Of a stretch of DNA of 64,000 nt, positions 1-11,266 are shown piece by piece (the first letter of the stretch is position 1; each line of letters opens with the position of its first letter). A program made the translations under genes and the position numbers. The stretch lies in the NCBI GenBank assembly GCA_900472675.1, contig UCJA01000008.1, positions 1 to 64,000 of the forward strand. Reading direction: 5' to 3'. Origin of the DNA: Hyphomicrobiales bacterium (lineage in GTDB: Bacteria; Pseudomonadota; Alphaproteobacteria; Rhizobiales; Rhizobiaceae). The notes under the pieces are model-generated. The model was not told where the DNA came from, ran no database searches, and saw only the letters and a program-made list of their open reading frames with translations.

Positions 1-269
1 ACCCAGTTCAAGTCAACAGGCCATTTTTCGAAAATCGAAGAAAACACGCAAGTTGTTGAATTTGAACGATTATTCTGAACGACCTCGATCGCCATGGCTT
101 TGAGCCCCCGTTTCGACGGCTTTGTCTGCCGCAAATCAGGGCCGTCACCGCAGCAACATCCCCAGCAGTGACCACCATAGGAACAGGAGATCGGCTCACT
201 GCGAACCGCGCTCCGATTTCTGTCTACTATTTCACTGCTGATGACGATAAGATGGGGATTGGCTCGCCT

Positions 270-545
270 CAGTTCAACACGGCGCGACACCCCGCCTCCG
301 GCTCCTTCCTATAGAGGAGCGGTTTAACGCCCATAGAAGGGTGACATCGCGCCGCCACAAATTGCCCATGCTCTTCGGCGATCAACGCGCAAATGAACCG
401 GGGCAGCGGCCACGAAGGGGACAAGCCTTCCTGCGCGCTCCCCGCATTTGACTCGTGCACCCGAAAGGGGCACATGGTTGACCCAAGGTTCCTCACGCAG
501 AGTGACAAACTGCATGCGGCATAAAGAGTATCAGGGACTGGTTAG
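270..545 (+). ncRNA. Candidate structured RNA (unidentified) in a 551-base gene-free stretch
   Basis: No convincing coding region lies in 1-551, but 281-473 can form nested stems. Bases 281-292 pair with 339-353 (12 pairs, one 3-base bulge) and enclose a small hairpin, 301-306 with 315-320. Bases 390-395 pair with 445-450, enclosing 400-403/440-443, 405-408/436-439 and 414-418/426-430. A GNRA-type GAAA tetraloop caps 455-462/467-473 on the plus strand, which is the reason for the strand choice. I could not match it to RNase P, SRP, 6S or two-piece tmRNA. It could be a free small RNA or a leader of the M23 gene. Bases 1-269 are AT-richer and show nothing I recognise. Confidence 0.3.
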
Positions 546-551
546 ATAGGC

Positions 552-2486
552 ATGATCACCGCCCGCAGCATGATCCGCTCGCTTGGCAACGAGCCGCCCA
601 TCCTGGCCGATGGCCGGCGCGCGCCGGATCGCCGTGAGATATCGCTTCGATGGCTCTCCGGCACGTTTCTCACCGGCATCACCTCCTCCATCCTGATGGG
701 CGTAGCGCTTTTCGCGGCACTGGACGGGCGCCAGCAGCTGGCAACCCCGGCCGAGGCATCCGTTCCCCAGGTCGATACCGGACACGACGACACGGCCTCC
801 CGCGGCAGGCGGCTGCTGGCGGGCAACATCGTGGCCATGCCGACCGACCGCAAGATCATGGAGGTGTCCACTGTCCTTCATGAGGGCAACAAGGAAGTCG
901 TCCGGCGCAAGCCCTTCGCGCACGTGAAGATGAACCTTGCGGTCAATCATGTGGCCCCGGAAGCCTACCCGAACTTCGATCCCCTCACCATTTTCGCCTC
1001 CGACGACGCGCCGCCACCGCCGGCAAGCCGCACCGGCGTCATCTACGGCTCCAACGTGGAGTCCGAGGTCAGCCTGCAGACGGTCCCCTTCCCCATCAAG
1101 GGATCAAGCCTTCCCTATGCGGCGGCCATGACGCTCGAGGAAGTGGAAGAGAACGTCCGCTCCAACGGCTCCGTTCTCACCTCCGGCAATGCGCCGCTCT
1201 CGGCCCTCTATTATGTGGATCCGCAGCGCTTCTCCTCGGCGGAAGACGACGTGGACCTGACGTCCGGCATCTCGGCCCGCGTTGTCGAAGAAAACATGTC
1301 CGTCTCGACGCCGGAGCCGATCACCTCCCATACCCGCGAATATGCTGATGACGTCATTCCCGTGCGCCGGGCCCTGACCATCGCCGAAGCCATGACCGAG
1401 GTCGGCTATCCCGACAACAAGGCCCGCGAGATTTCCGGCTACATCCAGGGGCGCCTGCGCGAACCGAAGCTGACGCCCGGAGACGTGCTGCGGATCGGCG
1501 TCATCCAGGAGGGCCAGATGGTGCTGGTCGTGCGCGCCAGCATTTATCGCCGCGGCGCCCATCTCCTCACCGTCGCCGCCGATGACCACGGCCATTTCGT
1601 CGATGCCCAGGAACCGGCCATGCTGGATGCAGTGGCAAGTGCCTTCAGCGACCAGCCGCCGCAGATCGTCTCCGGCCGCGAACTGCCAAGCGTCTATGAC
1701 GGCATCTACCGGGCTGCCCTTTCCTATGGCATGAGCAAGGAAATGACCTCCCTCGTGGTGAAGCTTCTCGCCAGCACCGTCGACCTGCAGGCGCAGCTGA
1801 AGCCCACGGATACGATCGAGGCCTTCTTCTCGGTGGCCGATGAAAAGGGCCAGGCCAGCAAGGATTCCGAACTCCTGTTCGTCAACGCCCACTTCGGCGA
1901 CACGACCACCCGCTTTTATCGCTTCCAGGATGCCGAAGACGACAGCGTCGACTATTTCGACCAGGACGGCCGCAGCATTCGCCAGTTCCTTCTGCGCAAT
2001 CCGCTTCCCAATGGCCGCATGACCTCCGGTTTCGGCATGCGCCGCCACCCGCTGCTCGGCTATTCCCGCATGCACACCGGCACCGACTGGGCAGCGCCGC
2101 GTGGCACACCGATCATCGCGGCCGGCAACGGTATTGTGGAAAAGGCCGGCTGGGACTCAGGCGGGTATGGCAACCAGACGCTGGTGCGTCACGCCAACGG
2201 CTATGTCTCCTCCTACAACCACCAGAGCGCCATCGCGCCCGGTGTTCGCGAAGGCGCCAAGGTCACCCAGGGTCAGGTCATCGGATATGTGGGAACAAGC
2301 GGTGAATCCACCGGCGCGCATCTCCATTACGAGCTGATCGTCAATGGCACCAAGGTCGACCCGATGAAGGTTCGCCTGCCTGGCGGACAGTCGCTGAAAG
2401 GCCAGGACCTCGCCAAGTTCGAGGATGAGCGCAAGCGCATCGATACGCTTCTCAGCCCGAAGCCGGACGAAGTGGCAAGCCGCTAA
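552..2486 (+). CDS. M23 family metallopeptidase (LysM/OapA-like linker, membrane anchored)
   Basis: Predicted 644-residue murein endopeptidase. A single membrane segment lies at about residues 38-57 after a basic N-terminus, so the bulk is periplasmic. A long linker and middle region precede a C-terminal peptidase_M23 (LytM) domain at about 490-610. The zinc ligands are visible as H508 and D512 in HTGTDW and H590/H592 in HLHYE, so the enzyme looks catalytically intact. The family cuts peptide cross-links in peptidoglycan during growth or division. It converges on clpB with a shared terminator. The start is the first ATG in frame; its ribosome site is weak. Confidence 0.9.
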   Translation: MITARSMIRSLGNEPPILADGRRAPDRREISLRWLSGTFLTGITSSILMGVALFAALDGRQQLATPAEASVPQVDTGHDDTASRGRRLLAGNIVAMPTDRKIMEVSTVLHEGNKEVVRRKPFAHVKMNLAVNHVAPEAYPNFDPLTIFASDDAPPPPASRTGVIYGSNVESEVSLQTVPFPIKGSSLPYAAAMTLEEVEENVRSNGSVLTSGNAPLSALYYVDPQRFSSAEDDVDLTSGISARVVEENMSVSTPEPITSHTREYADDVIPVRRALTIAEAMTEVGYPDNKAREISGYIQGRLREPKLTPGDVLRIGVIQEGQMVLVVRASIYRRGAHLLTVAADDHGHFVDAQEPAMLDAVASAFSDQPPQIVSGRELPSVYDGIYRAALSYGMSKEMTSLVVKLLASTVDLQAQLKPTDTIEAFFSVADEKGQASKDSELLFVNAHFGDTTTRFYRFQDAEDDSVDYFDQDGRSIRQFLLRNPLPNGRMTSGFGMRRHPLLGYSRMHTGTDWAAPRGTPIIAAGNGIVEKAGWDSGGYGNQTLVRHANGYVSSYNHQSAIAPGVREGAKVTQGQVIGYVGTSGESTGAHLHYELIVNGTKVDPMKVRLPGGQSLKGQDLAKFEDERKRIDTLLSPKPDEVASR

Positions 2487-2520
2487 CCCTCGGACCGATA
2501 AAACGCCCGTATGACCAATG

Positions 2521-2558
2521 AAAAAAGGCCGCCCCGTGTTGAACGGAGCGGCCTTTGT
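2521..2558. terminator. Bidirectional terminator between M23 peptidase and clpB
   Basis: A GC-rich stem pairs 2524-2537 with 2543-2556 with one mismatch. It is flanked by an A-run on the left and T-rich sequence on the right, so it can act as a Rho-independent terminator for both convergent genes. Confidence 0.8.
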
Positions 2559-2579
2559 CTTTGTGCGATGCAAGCCTGA

Positions 2580-5183
<2,604 letters not shown>

Positions 5184-5284
5184 TGAGAACCTCCTAAATC
5201 GCCCTGCCCTTGTAAGGCACAGGCCGATGATTGAGATTGAGCTTCCTCAACGGCAAGCCCTCGCCTTAACCGGCGTTGAGATGA

Positions 5285-5313
5285 ATATGGGAGGCGATTT
5301 TCCGGTTTTAAAG
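5285..5313 (-). promoter_or_regulatory. Candidate sigma-32 (RpoH) promoter of clpB
   Basis: Read on the minus strand, CTTTAA is followed after exactly 16 bases by CCCATAT. This is close to the alphaproteobacterial RpoH pattern (CTTGAA, 16-17 bases, CYTATNT). It lies between the stop of the upstream acyltransferase and the clpB start, leaving a leader of about 95 bases. Heat-shock control of clpB is expected from family knowledge. Confidence 0.5.
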
Positions 5314-5317
5314 ACAC

Positions 5318-6517
5318 TCAGTCCGCTTTTCGCGGCACCGGGAACATGAGTTTTGCCTTGGTCAGCCGGGTGGTTTCAACCGCAATCGACCAGAGAGGCT
5401 GCAGCCTGGGCATCAGGTGGCACAGCCGGCGCCAGCCTTCAAAGAACAGGCCGCAGATGAGCAGCGTCAGCACCACCAGGGGCAGGAAGGCGCCCGTGCC
5501 CAGCCATCCCATCGCGTAAAGCTGTTCGGCAATAAGCAGCATCACGGTCTGGTGCAGGACATAATAGGTCAGGACCGCCCTGTTCAGATAGCTGAGCGCC
5601 GGATGGTGGACGGTGGCAAGCATCTGCCCGTAGCCGAGGATCGCAACCGCGGTGCACCACATGAAGCCGCCGTCGATCAGACTGGCCAGCGGCGAACTCC
5701 AGAACCTGTTGTCGGCAAGCGGGTGCAGCTCGAGCATCCATAGCAGGACCGGAACGCACGCCAGCGCACCGATAAGCGCTGCCCGTCTCACCATCACGAG
5801 GTTCTGCCAGAACTCAGCCCGCCCGCCCAGCAGGATACCGCCGGCAAAACAGGTGAGGTAGAGGATGTGGGAATACCAGTCGTCGATGATATCCAGCCTG
5901 TGCGGGAACTGCGGCATGACGATCAACCGCAGGAGAACAAAGAAGATCATGGGCCACAGCAGAAGCCCCGCACCCTTCAGCCGAGCCGCCAGCCAGTCGC
6001 CAATCGTCTTTAAGGTGGAACCGCAAACGCTCATGAGCGTGGTGACGATGGCGGTGTAGAGCCACAGGTAAGCCAGATACCAGAGATGCTCCATCGTGAA
6101 GATCACCCTCCACGACCCGTCGGCGAGTTGGAAGGGGGAGAGGGTCAGGTAGCGCCGGAAAACCTCGCCCACGCTGATCGGCATCCCCTCGTGCACCGAC
6201 AGAAAGGCGTGGATCTGCGGCGGTATGAGCAGGATGACCCCAAGCACGAAGGGAATGAGAAGCTGATGCGAGCGCCGGCTCCTGAGCTCGCCGGGCCTGC
6301 GCTTTTGAAGTGAAAAAGCCGTCGCGGCGCCCGACACGAAGAACAGCAGCGAGACGCGCCAAGGATGGCTGAGCACATGGACACTATCGAAGAAGGACGT
6401 GTTCTCCGATGACTTGATCAGGAACTCGCGCGAGCCGAAGATCAGGCTGACATGGTAGACGATCAGCAACAAGAAGATGCTGACCCGAATGATATCAAGA
6501 TCCGGTCTTCGCTCCAT
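5318..6517 (-). CDS. Acyltransferase family 3 integral membrane protein
   Basis: A 399-residue polytopic membrane protein with about ten hydrophobic segments. Features of the acyltransferase_3 (OafA/OpgC-like) family are visible: an N-terminal segment with the conserved YH pair (LLLIVYHVS), the SLLFFVSGAA helix and a basic loop. Such proteins transfer acetyl or other acyl groups to surface glycans or periplasmic glucans; the substrate cannot be read here. The start is set at the ATG of MERRPDLD, with a GGAAAGAG ribosome site, rather than at the longer ORF start 26 codons upstream. It reads in the same direction as clpB but stops before that gene's own promoter. Confidence 0.82.
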   Translation of the reverse strand: MERRPDLDIIRVSIFLLLIVYHVSLIFGSREFLIKSSENTSFFDSVHVLSHPWRVSLLFFVSGAATAFSLQKRRPGELRSRRSHQLLIPFVLGVILLIPPQIHAFLSVHEGMPISVGEVFRRYLTLSPFQLADGSWRVIFTMEHLWYLAYLWLYTAIVTTLMSVCGSTLKTIGDWLAARLKGAGLLLWPMIFFVLLRLIVMPQFPHRLDIIDDWYSHILYLTCFAGGILLGGRAEFWQNLVMVRRAALIGALACVPVLLWMLELHPLADNRFWSSPLASLIDGGFMWCTAVAILGYGQMLATVHHPALSYLNRAVLTYYVLHQTVMLLIAEQLYAMGWLGTGAFLPLVVLTLLICGLFFEGWRRLCHLMPRLQPLWSIAVETTRLTKAKLMFPVPRKAD

Positions 6518-6663
6518 GCTGTCTGCTCTTTCCAGAACTGATGCAATCAGTAAGCTTAGACGCACAGATATTGATAAACAGATAATAGATGGCAAAACGC
6601 ATTAGACTTGCCGCAACCATGATCGTCAGCAAGGAAAAGCTAAAAACAGGCTTACGCAGCCGG

Positions 6664-7065
6664 TTATAGACGGTTGTCGTCGAACAATGCCTGCGCGGAC
6701 TCCATCTCCTGCTTGTGCTGCCGGCTCCAGGAGACCAGCGCGGCAACCTGCCCGGCAAATGACTTGCCGAGGTCCGATAGCTCGTAGGTGACACTGGGTG
6801 GAATGGCCGGCTCCACATGGCGAAGCACGTGGCCGTCACGCTCCAACCGCCGAAGCGTCAGGGTCATCATCCTCTGCGAGATCCCGGTCAGCGCCCGCTC
6901 CAGCTCGCGGTAGCGTCGCGGACCCGCCGAAAGCTCTGCGAGCGTCATCACCGTCCATTGTTCGCCGAGCCTATCGAGAATGAGGCGCAGACCGCAGTCC
7001 TCGTGATCCGGAGAACCACAAGGGACAAGCGTGCCCTCGCGAACATCAGTGTGCGTGTCGAACAA
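6664..7065 (-). CDS. HxlR family winged-helix transcriptional regulator
   Basis: 133 residues with the HxlR/MarR-like fold: an N-terminal cysteine in CGLRLILD, the WTVMTLAEL helix, the RRYRELERAL..ISQRMMTLTLRRLE recognition region and a wing with YELSDLGKS. Members with such N-terminal cysteines often sense thiol-reactive or quinone stress. It is transcribed divergently from an NmrA-like oxidoreductase across 72 bases, the usual layout of a regulator and its target. Autorepression and control of the neighbour are inferred. Confidence 0.88.
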   Translation of the reverse strand: MFDTHTDVREGTLVPCGSPDHEDCGLRLILDRLGEQWTVMTLAELSAGPRRYRELERALTGISQRMMTLTLRRLERDGHVLRHVEPAIPPSVTYELSDLGKSFAGQVAALVSWSRQHKQEMESAQALFDDNRL

Positions 7066-7092
7066 TGAAGTGCCTTCTTATGCCGGGGTCAG

Positions 7093-7111
7093 AGCTTGCC
7101 TAAGCTTACCT
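7093..7111. promoter_or_regulatory. Possible operator in the HxlR/NmrA intergenic region
   Basis: Two near-identical 9-base direct repeats (AGCTTGCCT and AGCTTACCT) start exactly 10 bases apart, and the palindrome TAAGCTTA is embedded in them. One-helical-turn spacing between divergent starts suggests a binding site for the adjacent regulator, but there is no family motif to confirm it. Confidence 0.3.
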
Positions 7112-7137
7112 GCAAATCACCCTCGAAAGGAAGTTCC

Positions 7138-7938
7138 ATGATCTTGATGACCGGTGGATCGGGCCAGCTCGCCTCTCTTATTGCCGCGCGGATGAAACGC
7201 GAAGGCTATGATTTTCTCACCGCCAGCCGCGGGCCGGATGCCGACCGGCAGATGGATTTCGACCGGGTTGAAACGCTGGAGTTTGCCGGTGTGGAGACAC
7301 TGTTCCTGACCTCTGCCGGCTATGCGGAAGATGACGTGGTCATGCGCCGGCATGGCGCCGTCATCCATGCAGCCCGGACACAAGGGGTTCGCCATATCGT
7401 TTATACGAGCCTCAGCCGGGCCAGCGATCACCTGGGGTTTGCGCTCGCCCATCGTTGGACCGAACGGCAGCTCAAGGAGAGCGGCTTGCGCTGGACCATT
7501 CTGCGCAATGGGCTCTATGCCGAGCTGATCGGCGCACTGGCGGCGCCGCAGGATGGCCGCATCACCGCACCTTTCGGAACGGGGCCCATATCGGCGGCCG
7601 CCCGCGAAGATCTGGCGGATGCCGCAGCAGTGGTTCTGGGAGACCCGGCAGCGCATGCGGGCTCCTGCTACGAACTCTCTGGCCGGACGGCCTTTGCCGT
7701 CCCTCAGATCGCTGAGCGTCTTGGCCTGCCCTACCGGCCGCTCACCCTCGAGGCGGAACGGCGCCGACTGGCGGATCTGCCCCTGTTGCCGTTTCAGCCG
7801 GCGATGATGATGTCGATCTATGCGGCAGCCTCAGCCGGCTTCCTGGAAACGGATGCAACCGACCTGCTCCACCTCGTTCCCGCCCCGCACGATGCATTGG
7901 CCGTGGCCTGCGCCGCCGCCACCGGCAAAACGGCCTGA
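7138..7938 (+). CDS. NmrA-like NAD(P)-binding oxidoreductase (SDR superfamily)
   Basis: 266-residue Rossmann protein with the nucleotide motif TGGSGQLAS near the N-terminus and the YTSLSRASDH stretch. It resembles the atypical SDR group that includes NAD(P)H:quinone oxidoreductase 2 (YtfG/QorB). The ATG at 7138 is chosen over an upstream in-frame start because it follows an AAAGGAAG ribosome site and begins directly with the nucleotide-binding strand. With the divergent HxlR regulator it probably forms a small redox or quinone stress unit. The exact substrate is unknown. Confidence 0.85.
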   Translation: MILMTGGSGQLASLIAARMKREGYDFLTASRGPDADRQMDFDRVETLEFAGVETLFLTSAGYAEDDVVMRRHGAVIHAARTQGVRHIVYTSLSRASDHLGFALAHRWTERQLKESGLRWTILRNGLYAELIGALAAPQDGRITAPFGTGPISAAAREDLADAAAVVLGDPAAHAGSCYELSGRTAFAVPQIAERLGLPYRPLTLEAERRRLADLPLLPFQPAMMMSIYAAASAGFLETDATDLLHLVPAPHDALAVACAAATGKTA

Positions 7939-7950
7939 AGCCACAAACGA

Positions 7951-7978
7951 AAAAACTCCGGCGCAGGCCGGAGTTTTT
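7951..7978. terminator. Bidirectional terminator
   Basis: A perfect 12-base-pair stem (7951-7962 with 7967-7978) carries five A on one side and five T on the other. It serves the oxidoreductase gene and the convergent DUF4167 gene. Confidence 0.88.
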
Positions 7979-8013
7979 CCTTCTCGAATGTTAAGAAACA
8001 ACCGGTCCGAGGA

Positions 8014-8976
8014 CTAATCGTTGCTGGCGTCCACCAGCGCGGGCTGCGGGTCGTCGCCCGAGGCTTCGCCGTCTTCGGCACCACCTTCGCCACGACGCGG
8101 GCGCCGCGGACGATTGCTTGCATTGCGACGACGACGCGGCGCGGTATCCGCCTGCGCTTCTTCCTCGACGGCAACCTCTGCAGGCGTTCCCTCGATCACC
8201 GGCTGCGGGCCGGTATGATCGACGACGGGAGCGGAAATCTCGGCGGGCTGCTGGCTCGGCTGCGCAGCAACGCGCTCCGGACGATCCTGGCGTCGCTCAC
8301 GGCGCGGTTCGCGGCGATTTTCGCGCGGCGCCTGCTCCTGGCCTTCGGCAGGCTGGCCGGTCGGGCTTGCCTGGTTGCCCTGGGCATCCTGGTTCGGCTG
8401 CGCATTCTGCTCGCGGCGGGGCTGGTCGTTCTGCTCGCGACGAGGCTGATCGTTCTGCTCACGGCGCGGCTGTGCGTTCTGCTCGCGACGGGGCTGGTCA
8501 TTGTGGTCGCGGCGCTGCTGGTCATTGTGCTCGCGGCGCGGCTGTTCGTCCATCACCGGCTGCGGCGCATAGCCCATGTCGTCGCCATCCATGTTGTCCA
8601 GGTCGTCCTGGTCCATCATGTTGCCGTCGCGGTCCTGCATCTCGCCACGTTCGTCGCGCGGGAAGCGCTCCTGCATCTGCGCCTGCGCGGCTGCAATGAT
8701 GCGGTTGTAGTGCTCTGCGTGCTGGAGATAGTTTTCAGCCATGACGCGGTCGCCGGAACTATGGGAGTCACGTGCGAGGGCCGAATATTTCTCGGCGATA
8801 TGCTGAGCGGTGCCGCGGATTTTCACATCGGGGCCGGAGCTGTCGTACGTCCGGCTGAGCGGATTGCCGCCCTTGCGATTGAAGTTGTTATTTCCGCCGC
8901 CAGTGTTGTTGTTATTATTGTTGTTGCTGCTGCTACCGCGCCCTCGACCGCGCTTATTCTGCTGTCCTGGCCTCAT
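8014..8976 (-). CDS. DUF4167 domain-containing protein with RNA-binding-like low-complexity regions
   Basis: 320 residues. The start is a basic/Gly/Asn tract with a run of seven Asn, followed by the conserved DUF4167 block (about 35-115, containing RGTAQHIAEKY and AENYLQHAEHYNR). The rest is charged and disordered: an acidic stretch, six octapeptide repeats of the PRREQNDQ type, and an Arg-rich tail. The family is widespread in rhizobia just downstream of prmC; its function is not established. The composition suggests a nucleic-acid-associated disordered protein, which is inference. It is the last gene of the lysC-ptsP-prfA-prmC run, separated from prmC by about 300 bases. Confidence 0.87.
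   Translation of the reverse strand: MRPGQQNKRGRGRGSSSNNNNNNNTGGGNNNFNRKGGNPLSRTYDSSGPDVKIRGTAQHIAEKYSALARDSHSSGDRVMAENYLQHAEHYNRIIAAAQAQMQERFPRDERGEMQDRDGNMMDQDDLDNMDGDDMGYAPQPVMDEQPRREHNDQQRRDHNDQPRREQNAQPRREQNDQPRREQNDQPRREQNAQPNQDAQGNQASPTGQPAEGQEQAPRENRREPRRERRQDRPERVAAQPSQQPAEISAPVVDHTGPQPVIEGTPAEVAVEEEAQADTAPRRRRNASNRPRRPRRGEGGAEDGEASGDDPQPALVDASND
8401..8544 (-). repeat. 24-base tandem repeat inside the DUF4167 gene
   Basis: Six in-frame 24-base units encode imperfect octapeptides (PRREQNDQ, PRREQNAQ, QRRDHNDQ, PRREHNDQ). The units are nearly identical at DNA level, so copy number is probably prone to slippage. Confidence 0.8.
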
Positions 8977-9275
8977 CTAATGTTCACCAACTCTCTGTCT
9001 TCGCTGATAGGGGTCACGCGGTCCGGCTTTCAAAGCCGTAGCAGGACTTCGCGCGACGCGCGCAGGGCCAAGGAGGCAGCCTGCCGCTCTCAAAGTTAAA
9101 TTAACTGATTCACGCACCAGGATTTGTTCAACCTTCGCAAACCTTCGAAAAGGCTTGGAATAGGGTTGATCTGTAACCCGAACGAATCGCTGTTCATTTC
9201 CAGCCGCCCCGATGCGTGCCTGCAAGCTATCCCGCTTCCTTATGGATTCCAAGCCTTTTCTTTTGCCCTGCAACA
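8977..9275. other. Gap between prmC and the DUF4167 gene
   Basis: About 300 bases with no supported gene. The frames that cross it lack ribosome sites and rhizobial codon use. It most likely holds the leader and promoter of the DUF4167 gene, but I could not define a clear promoter. Confidence 0.5.
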
Positions 9276-10157
9276 TCAACCGTTGATAGATGGCAAGCCA
9301 GTGCCGGGCTTGAAGACAAGAACGCGATCCTGTCCACCGTAGTCACGTTCAGCTTGCGCCAGAATGAAGCCGGCGCAAGTAAAGATCTCCGTGACGCCTG
9401 TTTTCTGGTCGAAACCGATCTCGACCCCCAGCATTCCGTCCGGCGCCAGGAAGCGCGCCGCATCGGCTGCTATGTCTCGGTAGGGATCAAGCCCGTCCGG
9501 CCCGCCATCCAGGGCAACCAGCGGATCGAAATTCCGCACCTCTGGATCGAGCCCGGCGATCACAGCGCTTGGTATATAAGGCGGATTCGACACGATTATG
9601 TCGAACCGCCCGGCAATCTCGTCGAACCAGCGGCTGCGCACAGCCTGGAAGCGCTCGCCAAGCCCAAGACGGCTGGCGTTGCCGGCAGCGGTGGCCAGCG
9701 CGTCCTCCGAGATGTCGCTTCCCATGCCGCGCGCCGCCGGAACCTCCTTGAGCAAGGCGAGCACGATCGCGCCCGTGCCGGTACCGAGATCGAGAATGCT
9801 GGCACAACCCTTCGCTGCCACTGCTTCTCGCAGGTGCGGCAACATCGCATCCACCAGGATTTCCGTATCCGGGCGCGGTTCCAGCGTTTCGCGGGACATC
9901 CGCAAGTCCATGCCGTGAAATTCGCGGGCTCCCAGGATGCGGTGCACCGGCTCCCTTTTGAGGCGGCGCTGCACGGCAGCCTCGATGCGGGCAACCTCGT
10001 CTTCGCTCAGCTTGCGATCGCCGCCGACGAAGATCTCGGTGCTCGAAAGCGCCAAAAGCCCGCCGATCAGGATGCGCGCCTCGATCGCCGAGTCCGCGAG
10101 ACCGGCCTCGGAAAATCGTCTCCGCGCCTCCGCGACGACCGCGGCAAGCGTCGTCAT
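9276..10157 (-). CDS. prmC: Release factor glutamine N5-methyltransferase PrmC
   Basis: 293 residues. Cytosolic SAM-dependent enzyme that methylates the glutamine of the GGQ motif in RF1 and RF2. It has the helical N-terminal substrate-binding domain, the SAM loop DLGTGTGA at 123-130 and the catalytic NPPY at 191-194. Its ATG overlaps the prfA stop in an ATGA arrangement, so it is translationally coupled to the gene of its own substrate. Confidence 0.97.
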   Translation of the reverse strand: MTTLAAVVAEARRRFSEAGLADSAIEARILIGGLLALSSTEIFVGGDRKLSEDEVARIEAAVQRRLKREPVHRILGAREFHGMDLRMSRETLEPRPDTEILVDAMLPHLREAVAAKGCASILDLGTGTGAIVLALLKEVPAARGMGSDISEDALATAAGNASRLGLGERFQAVRSRWFDEIAGRFDIIVSNPPYIPSAVIAGLDPEVRNFDPLVALDGGPDGLDPYRDIAADAARFLAPDGMLGVEIGFDQKTGVTEIFTCAGFILAQAERDYGGQDRVLVFKPGTGLPSING

Positions 10158-11236
10158 CCCTGGACCTCGCCAAGCTGCGCCAGCTGGCCGGCCTGGTAGT
10201 CCGCAATCAGGGCATCGACCACTTCGTCGATATCTCCCTCGATCATCTTGTCCAGCTTGTAGAGGGTCAGGTTGATGCGGTGGTCGGTCATCCGGCCCTG
10301 CGGGAAGTTGTAGGTGCGGATTCGCTCAGACCGGTCGCCCGAGCCCACCTGGCTCTTGCGGTCCGCCGACCGCTCATTGTCGATCTTCTGCCGCTCCATG
10401 TCGTAAAGCCGCGACCGCAGAACCTGCATGGCCTTCGCCCGGTTCTGGTGCTGCGATTTCTCCGAGCTCGTCACGACAATGCCGCTCGGCATATGGGTGA
10501 TCCGCACCGCGGAATCGGTCGTGTTGACGTGCTGGCCGCCGGCACCCGACGACCGCATGGTGTCGATGCGGATGTCTTCCGCACGAACCTCGATATCGAT
10601 GTCCTCAGCCTCCGGCAGAACCGCAACGGTCGCCGCCGACGTGTGGATGCGCCCTTGCGTCTCGGTGTCCGGCACGCGCTGGACCCGGTGGACGCCGGAT
10701 TCGAACTTAAGCTTGGAAAACACCCCTCGCCCGCTGACGGTGGCGATGATTTCCTTGTAGCCGCCCGCCTCGCCTTCGCTGGAAGACAGAACCTCCACCT
10801 TCCAGCCCTTGGTCGAGGCGTAGCGCTCGTACATGCGAAACAGGTCGCCCGCAAACAGGGCGGCTTCATTGCCCCCCGTGCCGGCACGAATTTCCAGGAT
10901 GGCGCTCTTCTCGTCGGCCGCATCCTTGGGCAGGAGCAGGACCTGCATGTCCTTTTCCAGAGCCTCGATCCTCTGCTCGGCCTCCGGCAGTTCCATGTCC
11001 GCAAGCTCGCGCATCTCGCGGTCGGTCGCCCTGTCCGCAAGCATGGCCTTGAGGTCGGCCACTTCGGCCAGCGTCTTCTCGTAGTCGCGGATCGTGTGCA
11101 CGACCGGCTGCAGCTCGGAATACTCCGAGGCGAGCTTGACGTAGACGTCGGCTGCCGGACCTTCCGACATGCGCGCCTCAATCTCGCCGAAGCGGCGCTC
11201 CAGCTCGCGCATTTTTTCGACAGGAAGCTTCGCCAC
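10154..11236 (-). CDS. prfA: Peptide chain release factor 1
   Basis: 360 residues, the standard length. RF1 reads UAA and UAG and triggers release of the nascent chain. The GGQ catalytic tripeptide is at 233-235 (GAGGQHVN) and the RF1-type PxT codon-recognition element is PDT at 189-191. It sits 30 bases after ptsP and overlaps prmC by four bases. Confidence 0.98.
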   Translation of the reverse strand: MAKLPVEKMRELERRFGEIEARMSEGPAADVYVKLASEYSELQPVVHTIRDYEKTLAEVADLKAMLADRATDREMRELADMELPEAEQRIEALEKDMQVLLLPKDAADEKSAILEIRAGTGGNEAALFAGDLFRMYERYASTKGWKVEVLSSSEGEAGGYKEIIATVSGRGVFSKLKFESGVHRVQRVPDTETQGRIHTSAATVAVLPEAEDIDIEVRAEDIRIDTMRSSGAGGQHVNTTDSAVRITHMPSGIVVTSSEKSQHQNRAKAMQVLRSRLYDMERQKIDNERSADRKSQVGSGDRSERIRTYNFPQGRMTDHRINLTLYKLDKMIEGDIDEVVDALIADYQAGQLAQLGEVQG

Positions 11237-11266
11237 CCTTGTGTGCTCCGTTTTTTATGATGTCCG

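Noticed and set aside
269..508. 79-residue open frame on the minus strand in the leading region
   Set aside because: No ribosome site or recognisable family, and it coincides with the strongly self-complementary segment, which fits an RNA better than a protein.
1..551. RNase P RNA, SRP RNA or two-piece tmRNA in the leading region
   Set aside because: The diagnostic conserved segments (for example the GAGGAAAGTCC of RNase P, the AGGAAGCAGCC of SRP RNA, or an ANDN-type tag followed by a TTCGAATC T-arm) are not present.
8401..8544. CRISPR array
   Set aside because: Units are 24 bases, directly adjacent without spacers, and in frame within a protein gene.
8215..9099. 294-residue hydrophobic open frame on the plus strand
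   Set aside because: It is the antisense of the DUF4167 gene. The apparent hydrophobicity arises from reading its Gln/Arg/Asn-rich repeats backwards; there is no ribosome site or family match.
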